From G963665975 sp963665975 (GTDB lineage: Bacteria > Bacteroidota > Rhodothermia > Rhodothermales > Bin80), in contig OY762508.1 in NCBI GenBank assembly GCA_963665975.1, positions 3,782,001-3,846,000 on the forward strand: DNA of 64,000 nucleotides. The letters are read 5' to 3'. The stretch's first letter is position 1, and each line of letters begins with the position of its first letter. This document shows positions 9,084 to 18,371 of this stretch, piece by piece. The translations under genes and the position numbers were made by a program. The notes beneath the pieces were generated by a model. It was not told where the DNA came from. It did not search any database and saw only the letters and a program-made list of their open reading frames with translations.

Positions 9084-10148
9084 ATGCGTATCTGCACGGT
9101 CGTGGGTGCACGCCCACAGTTCGTTAAGGCTGCTGCTGTCAGTCCGGCCCTAATTGCCGCTGGCATCCAGGAGTGTTTGGTCCATACTGGTCAGCACTAC
9201 GATGCAGGATTGAGCCAGGTCTTTTTTGACGAGTTGGGCATACCCAATCCTGCAAAGAATCTTACGGTAGGTTCGGGATCGCACGCCAAGCAGACCGGCG
9301 CCATCATGGAGCGCCTGGAAGCGTTCGTCCAGGGTGAGCCAGATTTCGATGCGGTTCTGCTTTATGGGGACACGAACAGCACCTTGGCAGGCGCGTTGGT
9401 CGCGGCCAAGCTTCACATTCCCATTGCGCATGTAGAAGCGGGAATTCGAAGCTTCAACCGGACGATGCCCGAGGAAGTCAACCGCGTTGTTGCAGATTGT
9501 CTGTCACGATGGCTGTTCGCTCCCACCCAGACTGCCGTTGACAACCTTGCAGCCGAAGGCCTCTGTAGCGGCACGGAGCTTGTCGGAGATGTGATGCTTG
9601 ATGCCACACGCATGTTTTCGGCACGCGCGCGTGAGCGGTTTCCGCTCGACAAATTGACGCGTCACTCGTCAGGTACATATGCGCTCGCGACCGTACACCG
9701 GCCTTCCAATACAGACATCCCGGGATGCCTGGAAGGCATTTTTGCAGCATTCGGACGGCTATCATGGCCGATCCTGCTGCCCATGCATCCGCGTACGAAA
9801 AATAGAATGGGGACCGTTCGTGTACCCGACAACGTCGAGATTTTAGAGCCCGTGAGCTATCTGGCCATGCTCTCACTCATTAATAACGCCCGGTGCATCC
9901 TAACCGATAGTGGCGGGCTGCAAAAGGAGGCCTACTGGCTTAAGGTGCCATGCGTGACCCTGCGTATCGATACAGAATGGCCGGAAACGTTTGAACACGG
10001 TTGGAATACGTGTGTGGGAGCGGATGAAGCGGCCATTGTACAGGCGGCGCTGACTCCGCCAACGGGGCCTCAGCGACCACTTGGAGAGACTCCGGACGGC
10101 AACACAGCATCCGAAACGATTGCGAAAGCACTGCTACGCACCAACTGA
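9084..10148 (+). CDS. wecB: UDP-N-acetylglucosamine 2-epimerase (non-hydrolysing)
   Basis: 354 residues, usual length. Interconverts UDP-GlcNAc and UDP-ManNAc in the cytosol for surface-polysaccharide synthesis. GARPQFVKAAAV at the N-terminus, HTGQHYDAGLSQVFFDELG, VEAGIRSFNRTMPEEVNR and the C-terminal nucleotide-binding LTDSGGLQKEAYWLKVPCV are all typical. The loop RTGDLYSPFPEE of many relatives is shorter here (SFNRTMPEE), a form seen in archaeal-type members. No dehydrogenase partner (wecC) is adjacent. A 42-codon internally deleted relic of a related gene lies at 41757-41885. Confidence 0.93.
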   Translation: MRICTVVGARPQFVKAAAVSPALIAAGIQECLVHTGQHYDAGLSQVFFDELGIPNPAKNLTVGSGSHAKQTGAIMERLEAFVQGEPDFDAVLLYGDTNSTLAGALVAAKLHIPIAHVEAGIRSFNRTMPEEVNRVVADCLSRWLFAPTQTAVDNLAAEGLCSGTELVGDVMLDATRMFSARARERFPLDKLTRHSSGTYALATVHRPSNTDIPGCLEGIFAAFGRLSWPILLPMHPRTKNRMGTVRVPDNVEILEPVSYLAMLSLINNARCILTDSGGLQKEAYWLKVPCVTLRIDTEWPETFEHGWNTCVGADEAAIVQAALTPPTGPQRPLGETPDGNTASETIAKALLRTN

Positions 10149-10573
10149 TCGATTACGGTAGATCCAGACGCACGGATGACAGACAGCCCGCCCAAATCTT
10201 TACGCATTTTGCAGTCCCTTTAGAGAATCAATCATCTTGATGTTACTCCAGGTATTGATATCGCACTGGTCAGTTTCACGCAATGTACCTCAGGGTCACC
10301 AGCCGAAGCGTTCAATTGATGTGCCGCCGGGCAGCTCCAGCAGGTCAACTCCTATTGCTCAAGCCAGAAATAACATCCGGAGTCTGGCATCCACGACTTG
10401 GAGTAGACCACCTCTGCTCCAATCGCACACGTGATCGATTCCAGCTTCGCAGACTCCTGTGAGTTATTTGCAATAAAGGGCGCCAGACAGCGTTACCCGA
10501 ATACATCAAAGCGAAACTTCAACTACGCTTTGGCTGTTTATTCCAGCTATCTCGCCTGACGCGCCCAGACCAT
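10149..10573 (+). other. Intergenic region upstream of bamA
   Basis: 425 bases without a credible frame. It should hold the promoter for the bamA-skp-skp unit, but I could not assign elements. Confidence 0.3.
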
Positions 10574-13033
10574 ATGCCGTCCAATTTCCCAAGATACCTG
10601 ATTCTCCTCGTATTGCTGGTGATAGTACCGCGAGCTGCTAATGCGCAGGACGAGATAGAAATCCTCGGCATTAGCGTTGAGGGGGTTGAAACCGAGAGTA
10701 TGCGGACCTTCGTCTTGCAGAGCAGCGGTCTCGCCGAGGGGCAGACGGTGGTGCTGCCTGGTGATCCCGCGATTGCGGATGCCATCCGTAGCATTTACAA
10801 ATTGCGCGGGTTTTCCGATGTTAAGATCCTTGAAGAACGGCGGGCAGGAGCAGGCGCTTTTCTGAAGATCCATGTCCAGGAAGAACCTCAACTTGCCGGG
10901 TTTATTTTCACGGGCATCAAGAAAAGACACATTAAGGACTTGCAAGAGAAGGTTCCGCTTATCAAGGGAAGCCGTGTGCGTCCGGCTGATATCGAGCGGA
11001 CAAAGCAGATGATCAAGGAATACTATGCTGAGAAGGGGTACATGCTTGCGGAAGTTGAGGTAACTACAACCCAGCAGACTGATGAGGCCCTGGAATTGGA
11101 AATTGCTATTGACAGGGGCAGTAAGGTGCGGATCAAGGACGTGGTGATCCGAGGAGCCGAGGCCGTTTCGAGCGGTAAGCTGCGCGGTAGGATGAAGAAG
11201 ACGAAGGCACGCAAGTGGTGGAAATTTTGGGAGAAGTCGCGTTTTGACAGGACTTTATATGAGGAGGACAAGGGCAATATAATTGCGCACTATAACAAGA
11301 GGGGATATTACGACGCTCGCATCCTGCAGGACTCGGTGTATTTGGACACAGCGGATGGAAAGCCTGGGATGGTGGTTGAATTGTCTGTGCATGAAGGTCC
11401 ACAGCACCACATTCGGAACATCGAATGGGAGGGGAATACGGTGTATTCAGATGCCGTATTGTCCAATTCGCTGGGTGTTGAGCCGGGAGACGTTTACAAC
11501 GGGGAGCGCATCCAGGAAAACCTGCATGCCAATGCGCGCAGTAGTGATGTCTCCAGCCTGTATATGAACCAGGGATACATGCTATTCCGGGCGCAGCCAG
11601 AAGTACGCGTGGTTGAAGGAGACTCGCTCGACTTGTATTTCGACCTATACGAGGGCGACATCTTCCGCTTCGGAGAAGTTGCCATTGCTGGCAATTCCAA
11701 GACAAAAGAGCATGTGATCCGTCGCGAGTTGTATACGATTCCCGGGCAGACATTTAGCCGTGAGCTCATTCAGGAAACCATCCGGCGCCTGTCACAGCTT
11801 AATTACTTTGACCAGGAGAAGCTGGGCACTGGTCCGGGCGTTGATCTCGACCAGTCGAATAAGACGGTTGATCTGACCTACAGTCTGGAGGAAGTGGGTA
11901 GCGACCAATTGGAGCTTTCGGGCACCTATGGGCGCTTTGGACTCATCCTCATGCTGCGCTTCGGGTTCAACAATTTTTCGGCACAGGACATCTTCCGAAA
12001 AAAGTCCTGGAAGCCCCTTCCGTCCGGTGACGGGCAGCGTTTTTCGGTTGCCCTTCAGACTAACGGCAAGGCATATCAAAGCTATACGATTGGTTTTACC
12101 GAGCCGTGGTTTCGGGGGCGTCCTACGCCGGTGGGGTTCAGCCTCTCGCATTCGCGCTTTAGCGGGGCCTCGTTTTTCAACTATGGCCTCCGCAATCTGC
12201 AGAGTAACCAGAAATTCTTGCGCTCATCAGCCAGCGTTTTCTACGAACAGCGGCTGAAGTGGCCAGACGACAAGTTCAACACATCGACCTCTCTGGGATA
12301 TCAGTACTTTCTCAATCAGGACTTTACGTCTGCTCTCCCGAGGGGCACCAGCCAACAGATCACGATCCGGCAGTCGCTCTCGCGAAGCTCTCTGGATCAC
12401 CCGGTATTTCCAACGGTCGGGTCGACCATGGTGTTGTCATCAGAAATCGCGCTCCCGATTGGCAAATTCATCCAGTACCACAAATGGCGTTTCAATACCT
12501 CGTGGAACGTACCACTTGCGCCCAAGGTGACGATGAGCGTAGCCAGCGAGCTCGGCTATATTGGCTCTATTACCGGTAAGGACGTACTCTTCGAGCGTTA
12601 TGTGGTCGGTGGTTCTCCGTTTGACGTCCAGGGCTACCGGGATAATTTTGGCAAGGACATCATCTACATGCGCGGGTATCCTTCTCGCGTGTTGGGGCCG
12701 CGTCGTGGCAGCGAGGCCATAGGTGGGCGTATTCTGAACAAGTACACCTCAGAATTGCGTGTCCTTGCGGTCCAGACACCACAGCTGACGGCCGCCCCGT
12801 ACCTCTTTATGGATGCAGCCAACACGTGGGACGACTTCACCACGTACAATCCGTCGCAGCTCTTCCGCTCCGCGGGCGTTGGAGCCCGACTCTTCTTGCC
12901 GATTCTTGGTATGTTGGAGTTGTCCATGGGATACAACTTTGACGAATTCACGCCACTGTCCGGCACGGAGGGTAGGCACAATGGCAGTCGTCGTTGGCTG
13001 TTCCAGTTCTCTCTCGGTCAGGGCTTTAACTGA
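10574..13033 (+). CDS. bamA: Outer membrane protein assembly factor BamA (Omp85)
   Basis: 819 residues. Signal peptide at 1-24 (YLILLVLLVIVPRAANAQ). An N-terminal string of POTRA domains covers roughly 27-410 (IEILGISVEGVETESMRTFV; GFIFTGIKKRHIKDLQEK; RIKDVVIRGAEAVSSGKLR; HIRNIEWEGNTVYSDAVL; FGEVAIAGNSKTKEHVIRRE), the expected five. The C-terminal half is a 16-strand barrel with TIGFTEPWFRGRPTPVGFS and VVGGSPFDVQGY/MRGYP loop motifs. It inserts beta-barrel proteins into the outer membrane. The last residues are FQFSLGQGFN, ending in Asn rather than the usual aromatic. Two Skp/OmpH genes follow with short gaps, the normal Bacteroidota order. Confidence 0.95.
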   Translation: MPSNFPRYLILLVLLVIVPRAANAQDEIEILGISVEGVETESMRTFVLQSSGLAEGQTVVLPGDPAIADAIRSIYKLRGFSDVKILEERRAGAGAFLKIHVQEEPQLAGFIFTGIKKRHIKDLQEKVPLIKGSRVRPADIERTKQMIKEYYAEKGYMLAEVEVTTTQQTDEALELEIAIDRGSKVRIKDVVIRGAEAVSSGKLRGRMKKTKARKWWKFWEKSRFDRTLYEEDKGNIIAHYNKRGYYDARILQDSVYLDTADGKPGMVVELSVHEGPQHHIRNIEWEGNTVYSDAVLSNSLGVEPGDVYNGERIQENLHANARSSDVSSLYMNQGYMLFRAQPEVRVVEGDSLDLYFDLYEGDIFRFGEVAIAGNSKTKEHVIRRELYTIPGQTFSRELIQETIRRLSQLNYFDQEKLGTGPGVDLDQSNKTVDLTYSLEEVGSDQLELSGTYGRFGLILMLRFGFNNFSAQDIFRKKSWKPLPSGDGQRFSVALQTNGKAYQSYTIGFTEPWFRGRPTPVGFSLSHSRFSGASFFNYGLRNLQSNQKFLRSSASVFYEQRLKWPDDKFNTSTSLGYQYFLNQDFTSALPRGTSQQITIRQSLSRSSLDHPVFPTVGSTMVLSSEIALPIGKFIQYHKWRFNTSWNVPLAPKVTMSVASELGYIGSITGKDVLFERYVVGGSPFDVQGYRDNFGKDIIYMRGYPSRVLGPRRGSEAIGGRILNKYTSELRVLAVQTPQLTAAPYLFMDAANTWDDFTTYNPSQLFRSAGVGARLFLPILGMLELSMGYNFDEFTPLSGTEGRHNGSRRWLFQFSLGQGFN

Positions 13034-13057
13034 TATTTGCATGCCATGGAGCTAGAA

Positions 13058-13633
13058 ATGCGAAAACACGTGCTTTCCGTGCATCTTTTGCTGGTGGTGG
13101 CCATGGCAGCGGGAGGGGCCGGCGCTGTTGCGCAGCACAAGATTGCGTACATTGATTCCGAGTTCATCTACAGCAGTGTGCCGGAATTCGCCACTGCCCA
13201 GCAGACTCTCGACCGAATGGTGCAGCAGTGGGAGTCCGAGTTGCGCCAGAAGCAAGAGGAAGTGGACCAGCAGTTCCGTGAATACCAGGCTCGGGAACTG
13301 CTATATACGCAGGAGGAGCGGCAGAGACGGCAGGAGGAGATTACCGTAGCGGAAGAGGAAATAGAGCGACTTCGCTTCTTGTACTTCGGGCCGGAAGGTG
13401 AGCTCTTCAACCAACAGGAGCAGATCCTGAAGCCGTTGCAGGAGAGAGTGCTGATTGCCATTGAGGAAATAGCGGTCAGTGAAGATTACGATTACGTCTT
13501 TGATCGCAGCAGCGGTGATATCACATTCCTGTTCACGGCAGACCGCCATGATATCAGCCTGGAGGTCCTCGAAGAACTGGATGTCGAGATAACCGCGGCC
13601 CTGCGTAACCGTACCAACCCGGGCAGCCAATAG
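13058..13633 (+). CDS. OmpH/Skp-family periplasmic chaperone, first copy
   Basis: 191 residues from the ATG at 13058, which has GGAG (13048-13051) upstream and gives a clean signal peptide (MRKHVLSVHLLLVVAMAAGG...AVAQ). In-frame starts at 13037 and 13046 would add charged residues before it. The mature part begins HKIAYIDSEFIYSSVPEF, the Skp/OmpH beta strand and trimer region, then a long charged coiled coil (about 60-125: Q..WESELRQKQEEVDQQFREY; RQRRQEEITVAEEEIERLRF), then a return strand. The family holds unfolded outer-membrane proteins in the periplasm and passes them to BamA, whose gene ends 24 bases upstream. Confidence 0.88.
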   Translation: MRKHVLSVHLLLVVAMAAGGAGAVAQHKIAYIDSEFIYSSVPEFATAQQTLDRMVQQWESELRQKQEEVDQQFREYQARELLYTQEERQRRQEEITVAEEEIERLRFLYFGPEGELFNQQEQILKPLQERVLIAIEEIAVSEDYDYVFDRSSGDITFLFTADRHDISLEVLEELDVEITAALRNRTNPGSQ

Positions 13634-13670
13634 TCCACTCCATCCTTAATCGCCAACAACAACTCAACCG

Positions 13671-14255
13671 ATGTATCAACGAACACTTCGTCTATTTGCA
13701 TTCAGCATCCTTTCGATAACCCTTCTTGGCTCTGATGCATTCGGCCAACAGTTGCCGCCGCTGCGGATTGGGTATACGGATCATGAAATTCTGATTTCCA
13801 ACTTGCCGGAATATCATGACATTGAGCAGCAGTTGGCGTCGGAATACGAGAGCAGCCAGAAGGTACTTCAGGCGATGCTGGAGGATTTTCAGGGACAGGT
13901 GGAAACGTACCAGAAGCGGCAGGCCCTCCTTGCGCCCAGCAAGCAGGCGGAGCGGGAAGCCGAACTTGCCGAGGTGCAGCAGGAACTCCAACAGAAGGCG
14001 GCAGATGCGGAGCAGGATTTTGCCAAGCGCCAGGCCGAACTTCTCAGTCCGGTCTTTGAGCGCGTGGACGCGGCGATAAAGAAGGTCGCTGACGAGATGA
14101 ATCTCGACCTGGTGCTTCGCATACAGGCGGGTCCCATGCAGCCGATCATTCTGTATGCCAATGAGGAGCGTGTCGGAGATATCACGCGTGAGGTAGCCAT
14201 CGAGCTCGGCATTGATCCGAATGCGGGGGCTGGCGAGTCTGCTGCTGGCAACTAG
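13671..14255 (+). CDS. OmpH/Skp-family periplasmic chaperone, second copy
   Basis: 194 residues. Signal peptide MYQRTLRLFAFSILSITLLG...FGQ, then LRIGYTDHEILISNLPEYHD, clearly parallel to the first copy (KIAYIDSEFIYSSVPEF). A coiled coil follows with repeated QVETYQKRQ and AEVQQELQQKAADAEQDFAKR, and a terminal strand NLDLVLRIQAGPMQPIILYA. The pair comes from an old tandem duplication that is common in Bacteroidota. Likely co-transcribed with bamA. Confidence 0.88.
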   Translation: MYQRTLRLFAFSILSITLLGSDAFGQQLPPLRIGYTDHEILISNLPEYHDIEQQLASEYESSQKVLQAMLEDFQGQVETYQKRQALLAPSKQAEREAELAEVQQELQQKAADAEQDFAKRQAELLSPVFERVDAAIKKVADEMNLDLVLRIQAGPMQPIILYANEERVGDITREVAIELGIDPNAGAGESAAGN

Positions 14256-14284
14256 CGCAAGGATTTTCCGCGGTGTATTTCGGA

Positions 14285-14311
14285 GCACCTATGCGCGCTG
14301 TGTGTAGGTGC
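14285..14311 (+). terminator. Possible hairpin terminator after the bamA-skp-skp unit
   Basis: GCACCTA and TAGGTGC form a 7-bp stem around a 13-base loop, followed by CTGTTTG. The T-run is weak, so this may be a terminator or only a processing hairpin. Confidence 0.35.
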
Positions 14312-14369
14312 CTGTTTGCATGTTTGAGGAGTCGTCCCTGGTCTTTTCGATAGTCAAGCGTGCAAGCCA

Positions 14370-15209
14370 TTGAATCACGCGAATTCGCAACAAGTGGTCG
14401 TTGACGCCAAGCGGATTACGACGCAGACCCTGCAGCGTATGAAACAACAGGCGATTCCGATCGCCATGTTGACAGCGTATGATTATACGTCTGCACGCAT
14501 TCTTGATGCCGCGGGCATTGACGTACTGCTTGTTGGTGATTCGGCCTCCAATGTCATGGCGGGCCATGAAACCACGCTTCCCATCACACTGGAGCAGATG
14601 ATTTACCACGCACAGTGTGTGGTTCGTGGCGTGTCGCGAGCGCTGGTTGTGGTTGATTTGCCCTTCGGCTCTTACCAGGGCAACTCCAAGGAGGCACTGA
14701 ATTCCGCGATCCGCGTGATGAAGGAAGCAGGAGCACACGCGGTGAAGATAGAGGGGGGAGCGGTCGTCCTGCCCGCACTGGAGCGGATTCTGGATGCAGG
14801 TATCCCTGTGATGGGGCACCTCGGGCTTACGCCGCAGAGCATTTACCGGTTTGGCACATACAAAGTAAGGGCCCGTGACGAGGAGGAGGCCGACATGCTT
14901 CGGCAAGACGCTCGGCTATTGGAGGAAGCCGGGTGTTTTGGTATAGTACTGGAGAAGATTCCTGCTACACTTGCGGCCGAAGTATCGCGGTCTATCAGTA
15001 TTCCGACGATCGGTATCGGAGCGGGAGTGCACTGTGATGGGCAGGTGCTCGTAACGCATGACGCCCTGGGCTTGACGACGGACTTCAATCCGCGCTTCGT
15101 ACGACATTACAGCAGTCTCGCCGATACCATCACGGACGCTGTTCGCGCTTACGTCAGGGACGTACGTGAGCGCACGTTTCCCGGAGATCAGGAGAGCTAC
15201 CAGACATGA
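14370..15209 (+). CDS. panB: 3-methyl-2-oxobutanoate hydroxymethyltransferase
   Basis: 279 residues from a TTG; the next in-frame Met is at residue 24, inside the conserved start of the fold, so TTG is preferred. First committed enzyme of pantothenate synthesis: ketoisovalerate plus methylene-tetrahydrofolate gives ketopantoate. Motifs: MLTAYDYTSARI, VGDSASNVMAGHETTLPIT, DLPFGSYQ, KIEGG, PVMGHLGLTPQS, and IGIGAGVHCDGQVLVTHDAL. It overlaps surE by the 4 bases ATGA. No other pantothenate genes are near. Confidence 0.95.
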   Translation: MNHANSQQVVVDAKRITTQTLQRMKQQAIPIAMLTAYDYTSARILDAAGIDVLLVGDSASNVMAGHETTLPITLEQMIYHAQCVVRGVSRALVVVDLPFGSYQGNSKEALNSAIRVMKEAGAHAVKIEGGAVVLPALERILDAGIPVMGHLGLTPQSIYRFGTYKVRARDEEEADMLRQDARLLEEAGCFGIVLEKIPATLAAEVSRSISIPTIGIGAGVHCDGQVLVTHDALGLTTDFNPRFVRHYSSLADTITDAVRAYVRDVRERTFPGDQESYQT

Positions 15210-16027
15210 AAAACCAAACAAATCATGTCGGGCGTTCGAAACCGCTGATTCTGGTTTCCAATGATGACGGTATCGACGCTCCCGGTATTCGTGCGCTGGC
15301 GTCTGTGATGAGCGAATTCGGGCGCGTGGTGGTTGTGGCCCCTGTCGAAGAAAAGAGTGGGACCGGCCATGCGATCACGGTGCGCAATCCGGTCCGGGTG
15401 CAACCCTGGCCATTTCGCATCCCATCGGGTATGGTGGAGGCCCATGCGGTCACTGGCACGCCGGCGGACTGTGTCAAGTTGGCGCTGAGCCGGCTGCTTC
15501 CGCGAAGGCCCGACTTGGTGGTGAGCGGCATCAACCATGGCTCCAATACAGCGGTTAACGTGATGTACTCGGGAACGATTGCTGCGGCGACGGAGGCCGC
15601 AATTCTGGGTATCGATGCTGTTGCCTTCTCGTTGTGTACCAAGAATCGCAATGATCTTGAGGCAGCCTCCTGGTACGCCCGGGCGATCACAACCCGGGTG
15701 TTGCAGCAGGGCATGCCGGAAGGCGTACTGTTCAATGTTAGCATTCCTGATTTGCCCTTGGAAGAACTGCGTGGCGTGGCCGTTACGAGACTTGCCCATG
15801 CGCGGTGGAAGGAGCACTTCGTAGAGCGGATAGATCCATTTGGCGAGACCTATTATTGGTTATCGGGAGAATTCGAGAACCTGGACACAGGCGGCAATAC
15901 GGATGTGGATGCCGTAGACCGCGGATTTGTGTCCGTGACACCGATTCAGTTTGACCTGACGGCTTACAACGCGCTGGAGATTCTCCATTCCTGGCATTGG
16001 GAATTTGAGACAGCGCCGGGCGCATAA
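15206..16027 (+). CDS. surE: 5'/3'-nucleotidase SurE
   Basis: 273 residues. Metal-dependent phosphatase acting on nucleoside monophosphates, linked to stationary-phase survival in other bacteria. The metal site SNDDGIDAPGI near residue 18, then SGTGHAIT, VTGTPADCV, SGINHGSNTAVNVMYSGTIAAATEA are diagnostic. The start codon overlaps the panB stop (ATGA), implying coupled translation. Confidence 0.95.
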   Translation: MKNQTNHVGRSKPLILVSNDDGIDAPGIRALASVMSEFGRVVVVAPVEEKSGTGHAITVRNPVRVQPWPFRIPSGMVEAHAVTGTPADCVKLALSRLLPRRPDLVVSGINHGSNTAVNVMYSGTIAAATEAAILGIDAVAFSLCTKNRNDLEAASWYARAITTRVLQQGMPEGVLFNVSIPDLPLEELRGVAVTRLAHARWKEHFVERIDPFGETYYWLSGEFENLDTGGNTDVDAVDRGFVSVTPIQFDLTAYNALEILHSWHWEFETAPGA

Positions 16028-16049
16028 CGCCATATCGCCCCAGCCGAAG

Positions 16050-17048
16050 TCAAACGCGCCAGAATTGCTGCATCTGGGCCATATCAACATTGCCGCCGCT
16101 TATAATCACGCCAACCCGCGCGCCCTGGACTGAAATCGCGCGATCCAATAAAGCTGCCACGGCGAGTGCACCGGTTGGTTCTACCACGAGCTTCATGCGC
16201 TCCCACAGAAACTGCATCGCATGGAGGATGGCATCTTCCGAAACCGTGACCATGGCGTCTACATAATGTAGGACAAGCGGGAAGGTGATTGCTCCAAGCG
16301 AGGGTGTGCGCGCGCCGTCCGCAATGGTGTCCGGATTGTGCACGGTGTGCAGTATGCCTGTGCGAAAACTCCGTGTAGCATCATCCGCTTGCGCCGGCTC
16401 TACGCCGACTACACGACATTCGGGATTCAGCGCTTTTGCGGAAACTGCCGATCCGGACAGCAGGCCTCCACCTCCGCAGCAAACCAGGAGCACATCCAGC
16501 GGGCCGCTTGTTTCAATAAGCTCTTTGGCTGCTGTGCCTTGTCCGGCTACAATGTCTGCATGGTCGTAGGGAGGAATGATGGGTAGGCCCCGTTCCTGTT
16601 GGAGGCGCCGGGCCAACTCTTCGCGAGTCGCCTCCGCTCTTTCATAGAGGATAACGTCGGCGCCGTATCCGCGTGTGGCTGCAAGTTTCACGCGCGGTGC
16701 ATCGGTAGGCATGATGATCGTTGCCGGAATGCCAAGAATCTGTCCAGCCAGTGCGACGGCCTGCGCATGATTGCCGGACGAGTAGGAGAGCACTCCGCGC
16801 TTCCGCGCATCTTCCGGCAACCTCTTCATGGCATTATAGGCTCCGCGAAACTTGAAGGCGCCCGTGCGCTGATAATTCTCGCACTTGCAGTGGACTGTGG
16901 CGCCAACCAGTTCGTTCAGCGTACGCGAATGCGCCACAGGCGTGCGATTGGCGATGCCATCGAGTCGCTCCGCGGCCGCGACTACGTCTTCGTAGCATAC
17001 CTGTGGCGGCGCGGCGCGTGCGCTTCTGTGGGTAGTCTTCGGCGCCAC
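16050..17048 (-). CDS. PLP-dependent threonine/serine dehydratase or racemase family enzyme
   Basis: 332 residues from the GTG at 17048, 5 bases after the stop of the DUF4342 gene; longer frames starting at 17102 or 17129 would run into that gene. Fold type II PLP enzyme: the PLP lysine is in GAFKFRGAYNAM, SSGNHAQAVALAG contacts the substrate, and CCGGGGLLSG binds the phosphate. No C-terminal ACT domain is present and EPTGA lies near the end, so it resembles catabolic threonine dehydratase, serine racemase or threo-3-hydroxyaspartate ammonia-lyase; sequence alone does not separate them. Confidence 0.85.
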   Translation of the reverse strand: MAPKTTHRSARAAPPQVCYEDVVAAAERLDGIANRTPVAHSRTLNELVGATVHCKCENYQRTGAFKFRGAYNAMKRLPEDARKRGVLSYSSGNHAQAVALAGQILGIPATIIMPTDAPRVKLAATRGYGADVILYERAEATREELARRLQQERGLPIIPPYDHADIVAGQGTAAKELIETSGPLDVLLVCCGGGGLLSGSAVSAKALNPECRVVGVEPAQADDATRSFRTGILHTVHNPDTIADGARTPSLGAITFPLVLHYVDAMVTVSEDAILHAMQFLWERMKLVVEPTGALAVAALLDRAISVQGARVGVIISGGNVDMAQMQQFWRV

Positions 17049-17052
17049 CGCG

Positions 17053-17340
17053 TTAGGCCTCTTCTTCCGACGAAATGTCTTGTTCGATAATGACGCTGAC
17101 ATCCGTCGCCCATGCGGCGATAACGCCAATTGCGGTTAGTGTCGGCAACAACAGGGCCATTGCAGCCGCTCCGCCAACGCCGACGGTAAGGGGAATATCC
17201 AATACCGTGCGGTTCTTGGAGCGAACGACAACGCGGCGCGCATTACCCTCCTTAATGACTTCGCGCACTTTACGGGTGGCGTGGCGACCCTTGATTTTGA
17301 TTTCCTGCAAAAGGACGCCAGCTTTTTCCTGGTCTATCAT
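17053..17340 (-). CDS. DUF4342 domain protein
   Basis: 95 residues. A basic N-terminus (KIKGRHATRKVREVIKEGNARRVVV) is followed by IPLTVGVGGAAAMALLLPTLTAIGVIAAW, a Gly/Ala-rich hydrophobic helix; the K/RNRTVLDIPLTVGV signature is that of DUF4342. It is probably an inner-membrane-associated small protein of unknown function. It ends 5 bases before the start of the PLP enzyme, so the two are likely one unit. Confidence 0.75.
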   Translation of the reverse strand: MIDQEKAGVLLQEIKIKGRHATRKVREVIKEGNARRVVVRSKNRTVLDIPLTVGVGGAAAMALLLPTLTAIGVIAAWATDVSVIIEQDISSEEEA

Positions 17341-17422
17341 TGGATCTGGAGGCGGATATGGAGACGAAAGGGGTTGATACGCGTAATGTACAGGTGCGAT
17401 GGCACAGTTTCACGAGGCAGTG

Positions 17423-18337
17423 ATGGTCACACCCAGAACAAACGCGTACACGCTATGCGGACCAGCATTCGGAATGCTTGGTCTGGTGATACTTACGGTG
17501 ATGGGCTGTGCTTCGTTACAAGCGCGGGAAGAGCCGGAGCGATCGACGCCAACTCGTCCGGTGTGGCGATCAGGGGCATTCGAGGCGCACGTACAGTTTT
17601 TTAATGGGCCCGACGTTGGAGATCGGACGGCAGGTATGGCCGGCTACGAAGTGGCGGCAACCTACGTATCAGATCATATTCGGAGTTTTGGCCTGCAGCC
17701 GGGGCTTGCGCGCGCATGGCATCTTGCACATGATACGACGACCACGGAGGAGGGCGCGACAGTAGCGCGAGCGACGGGCTCCGTCGGCGTTCTGCAGGCT
17801 CCGCTGGAAGCGCATAGCGTCTACGCCTTTGTCGCCGGACGCAGTTTCGAATTGTCCGACGAACTGATTATCGTGTGCGCAGACCTGGATGCCTTGCGGC
17901 ATCCTCCCGATGCGGCGCACCTAGGCGCAGGAACTGCTGCACTGCTTGAGTTGGCGTACCAGTTCAGCCTGTACGCCCGCTATACGTATGTGCCGGGGAC
18001 GACGCTGCTTTTCGCGGTGTTTTCCGGGGCCAGGCAGGACTACCAGGGTGTACGTGATTACTTGCGACACCCGCTCTGGCCGCTCCGCCAGACGCGCAGC
18101 GTGCTATATCTCGGACCTGATCCCGATACCGAAGAATCGTTACAGGCCTTGTGGGAGGCTGCCGGCGTCCGGCTGCAAATCGTGCGTGCGCCAGTGGATA
18201 CGTTGGAAACAACGGGTGATGGGGCGGAGACCTCTGTATCGACGGCTGCACGTCAGGCACTGGCCATTGCGGAAAGAGCGCACGGCATCCTGCTCAGACA
18301 GGCGTCCTCGTACAACATCGGCAATCAAGCGCGATAG
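17423..18337 (+). CDS. M28 peptidase-like lipoprotein lacking metal ligands
   Basis: 304 residues from the ATG at 17423 (GAGG 6 bases upstream); an ATG at 17399 adds 8 residues. Hydrophobic helix and lipobox TVMGC give lipidated Cys29. The overall order resembles M28 aminopeptidases: GYEVAATYVSDHIRSFGLQP (substrate-fold helix), then IIVCADLDA, then AAHLGAGTAALLELAYQF, matching the family pattern HxD...G(A/S)DDNASGVA..LELA. The zinc-binding His and the Asp-Asp of that pattern are replaced (CADLD, HLGAGTA), and the usual downstream Glu-Glu becomes SGARQD. It is therefore probably a catalytically dead homologue with a binding role. Confidence 0.62.
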   Translation: MVTPRTNAYTLCGPAFGMLGLVILTVMGCASLQAREEPERSTPTRPVWRSGAFEAHVQFFNGPDVGDRTAGMAGYEVAATYVSDHIRSFGLQPGLARAWHLAHDTTTTEEGATVARATGSVGVLQAPLEAHSVYAFVAGRSFELSDELIIVCADLDALRHPPDAAHLGAGTAALLELAYQFSLYARYTYVPGTTLLFAVFSGARQDYQGVRDYLRHPLWPLRQTRSVLYLGPDPDTEESLQALWEAAGVRLQIVRAPVDTLETTGDGAETSVSTAARQALAIAERAHGILLRQASSYNIGNQAR

Positions 18338-18371
18338 GCCGGGTTGCCACGAGACAACGGACGCCCGAGGA

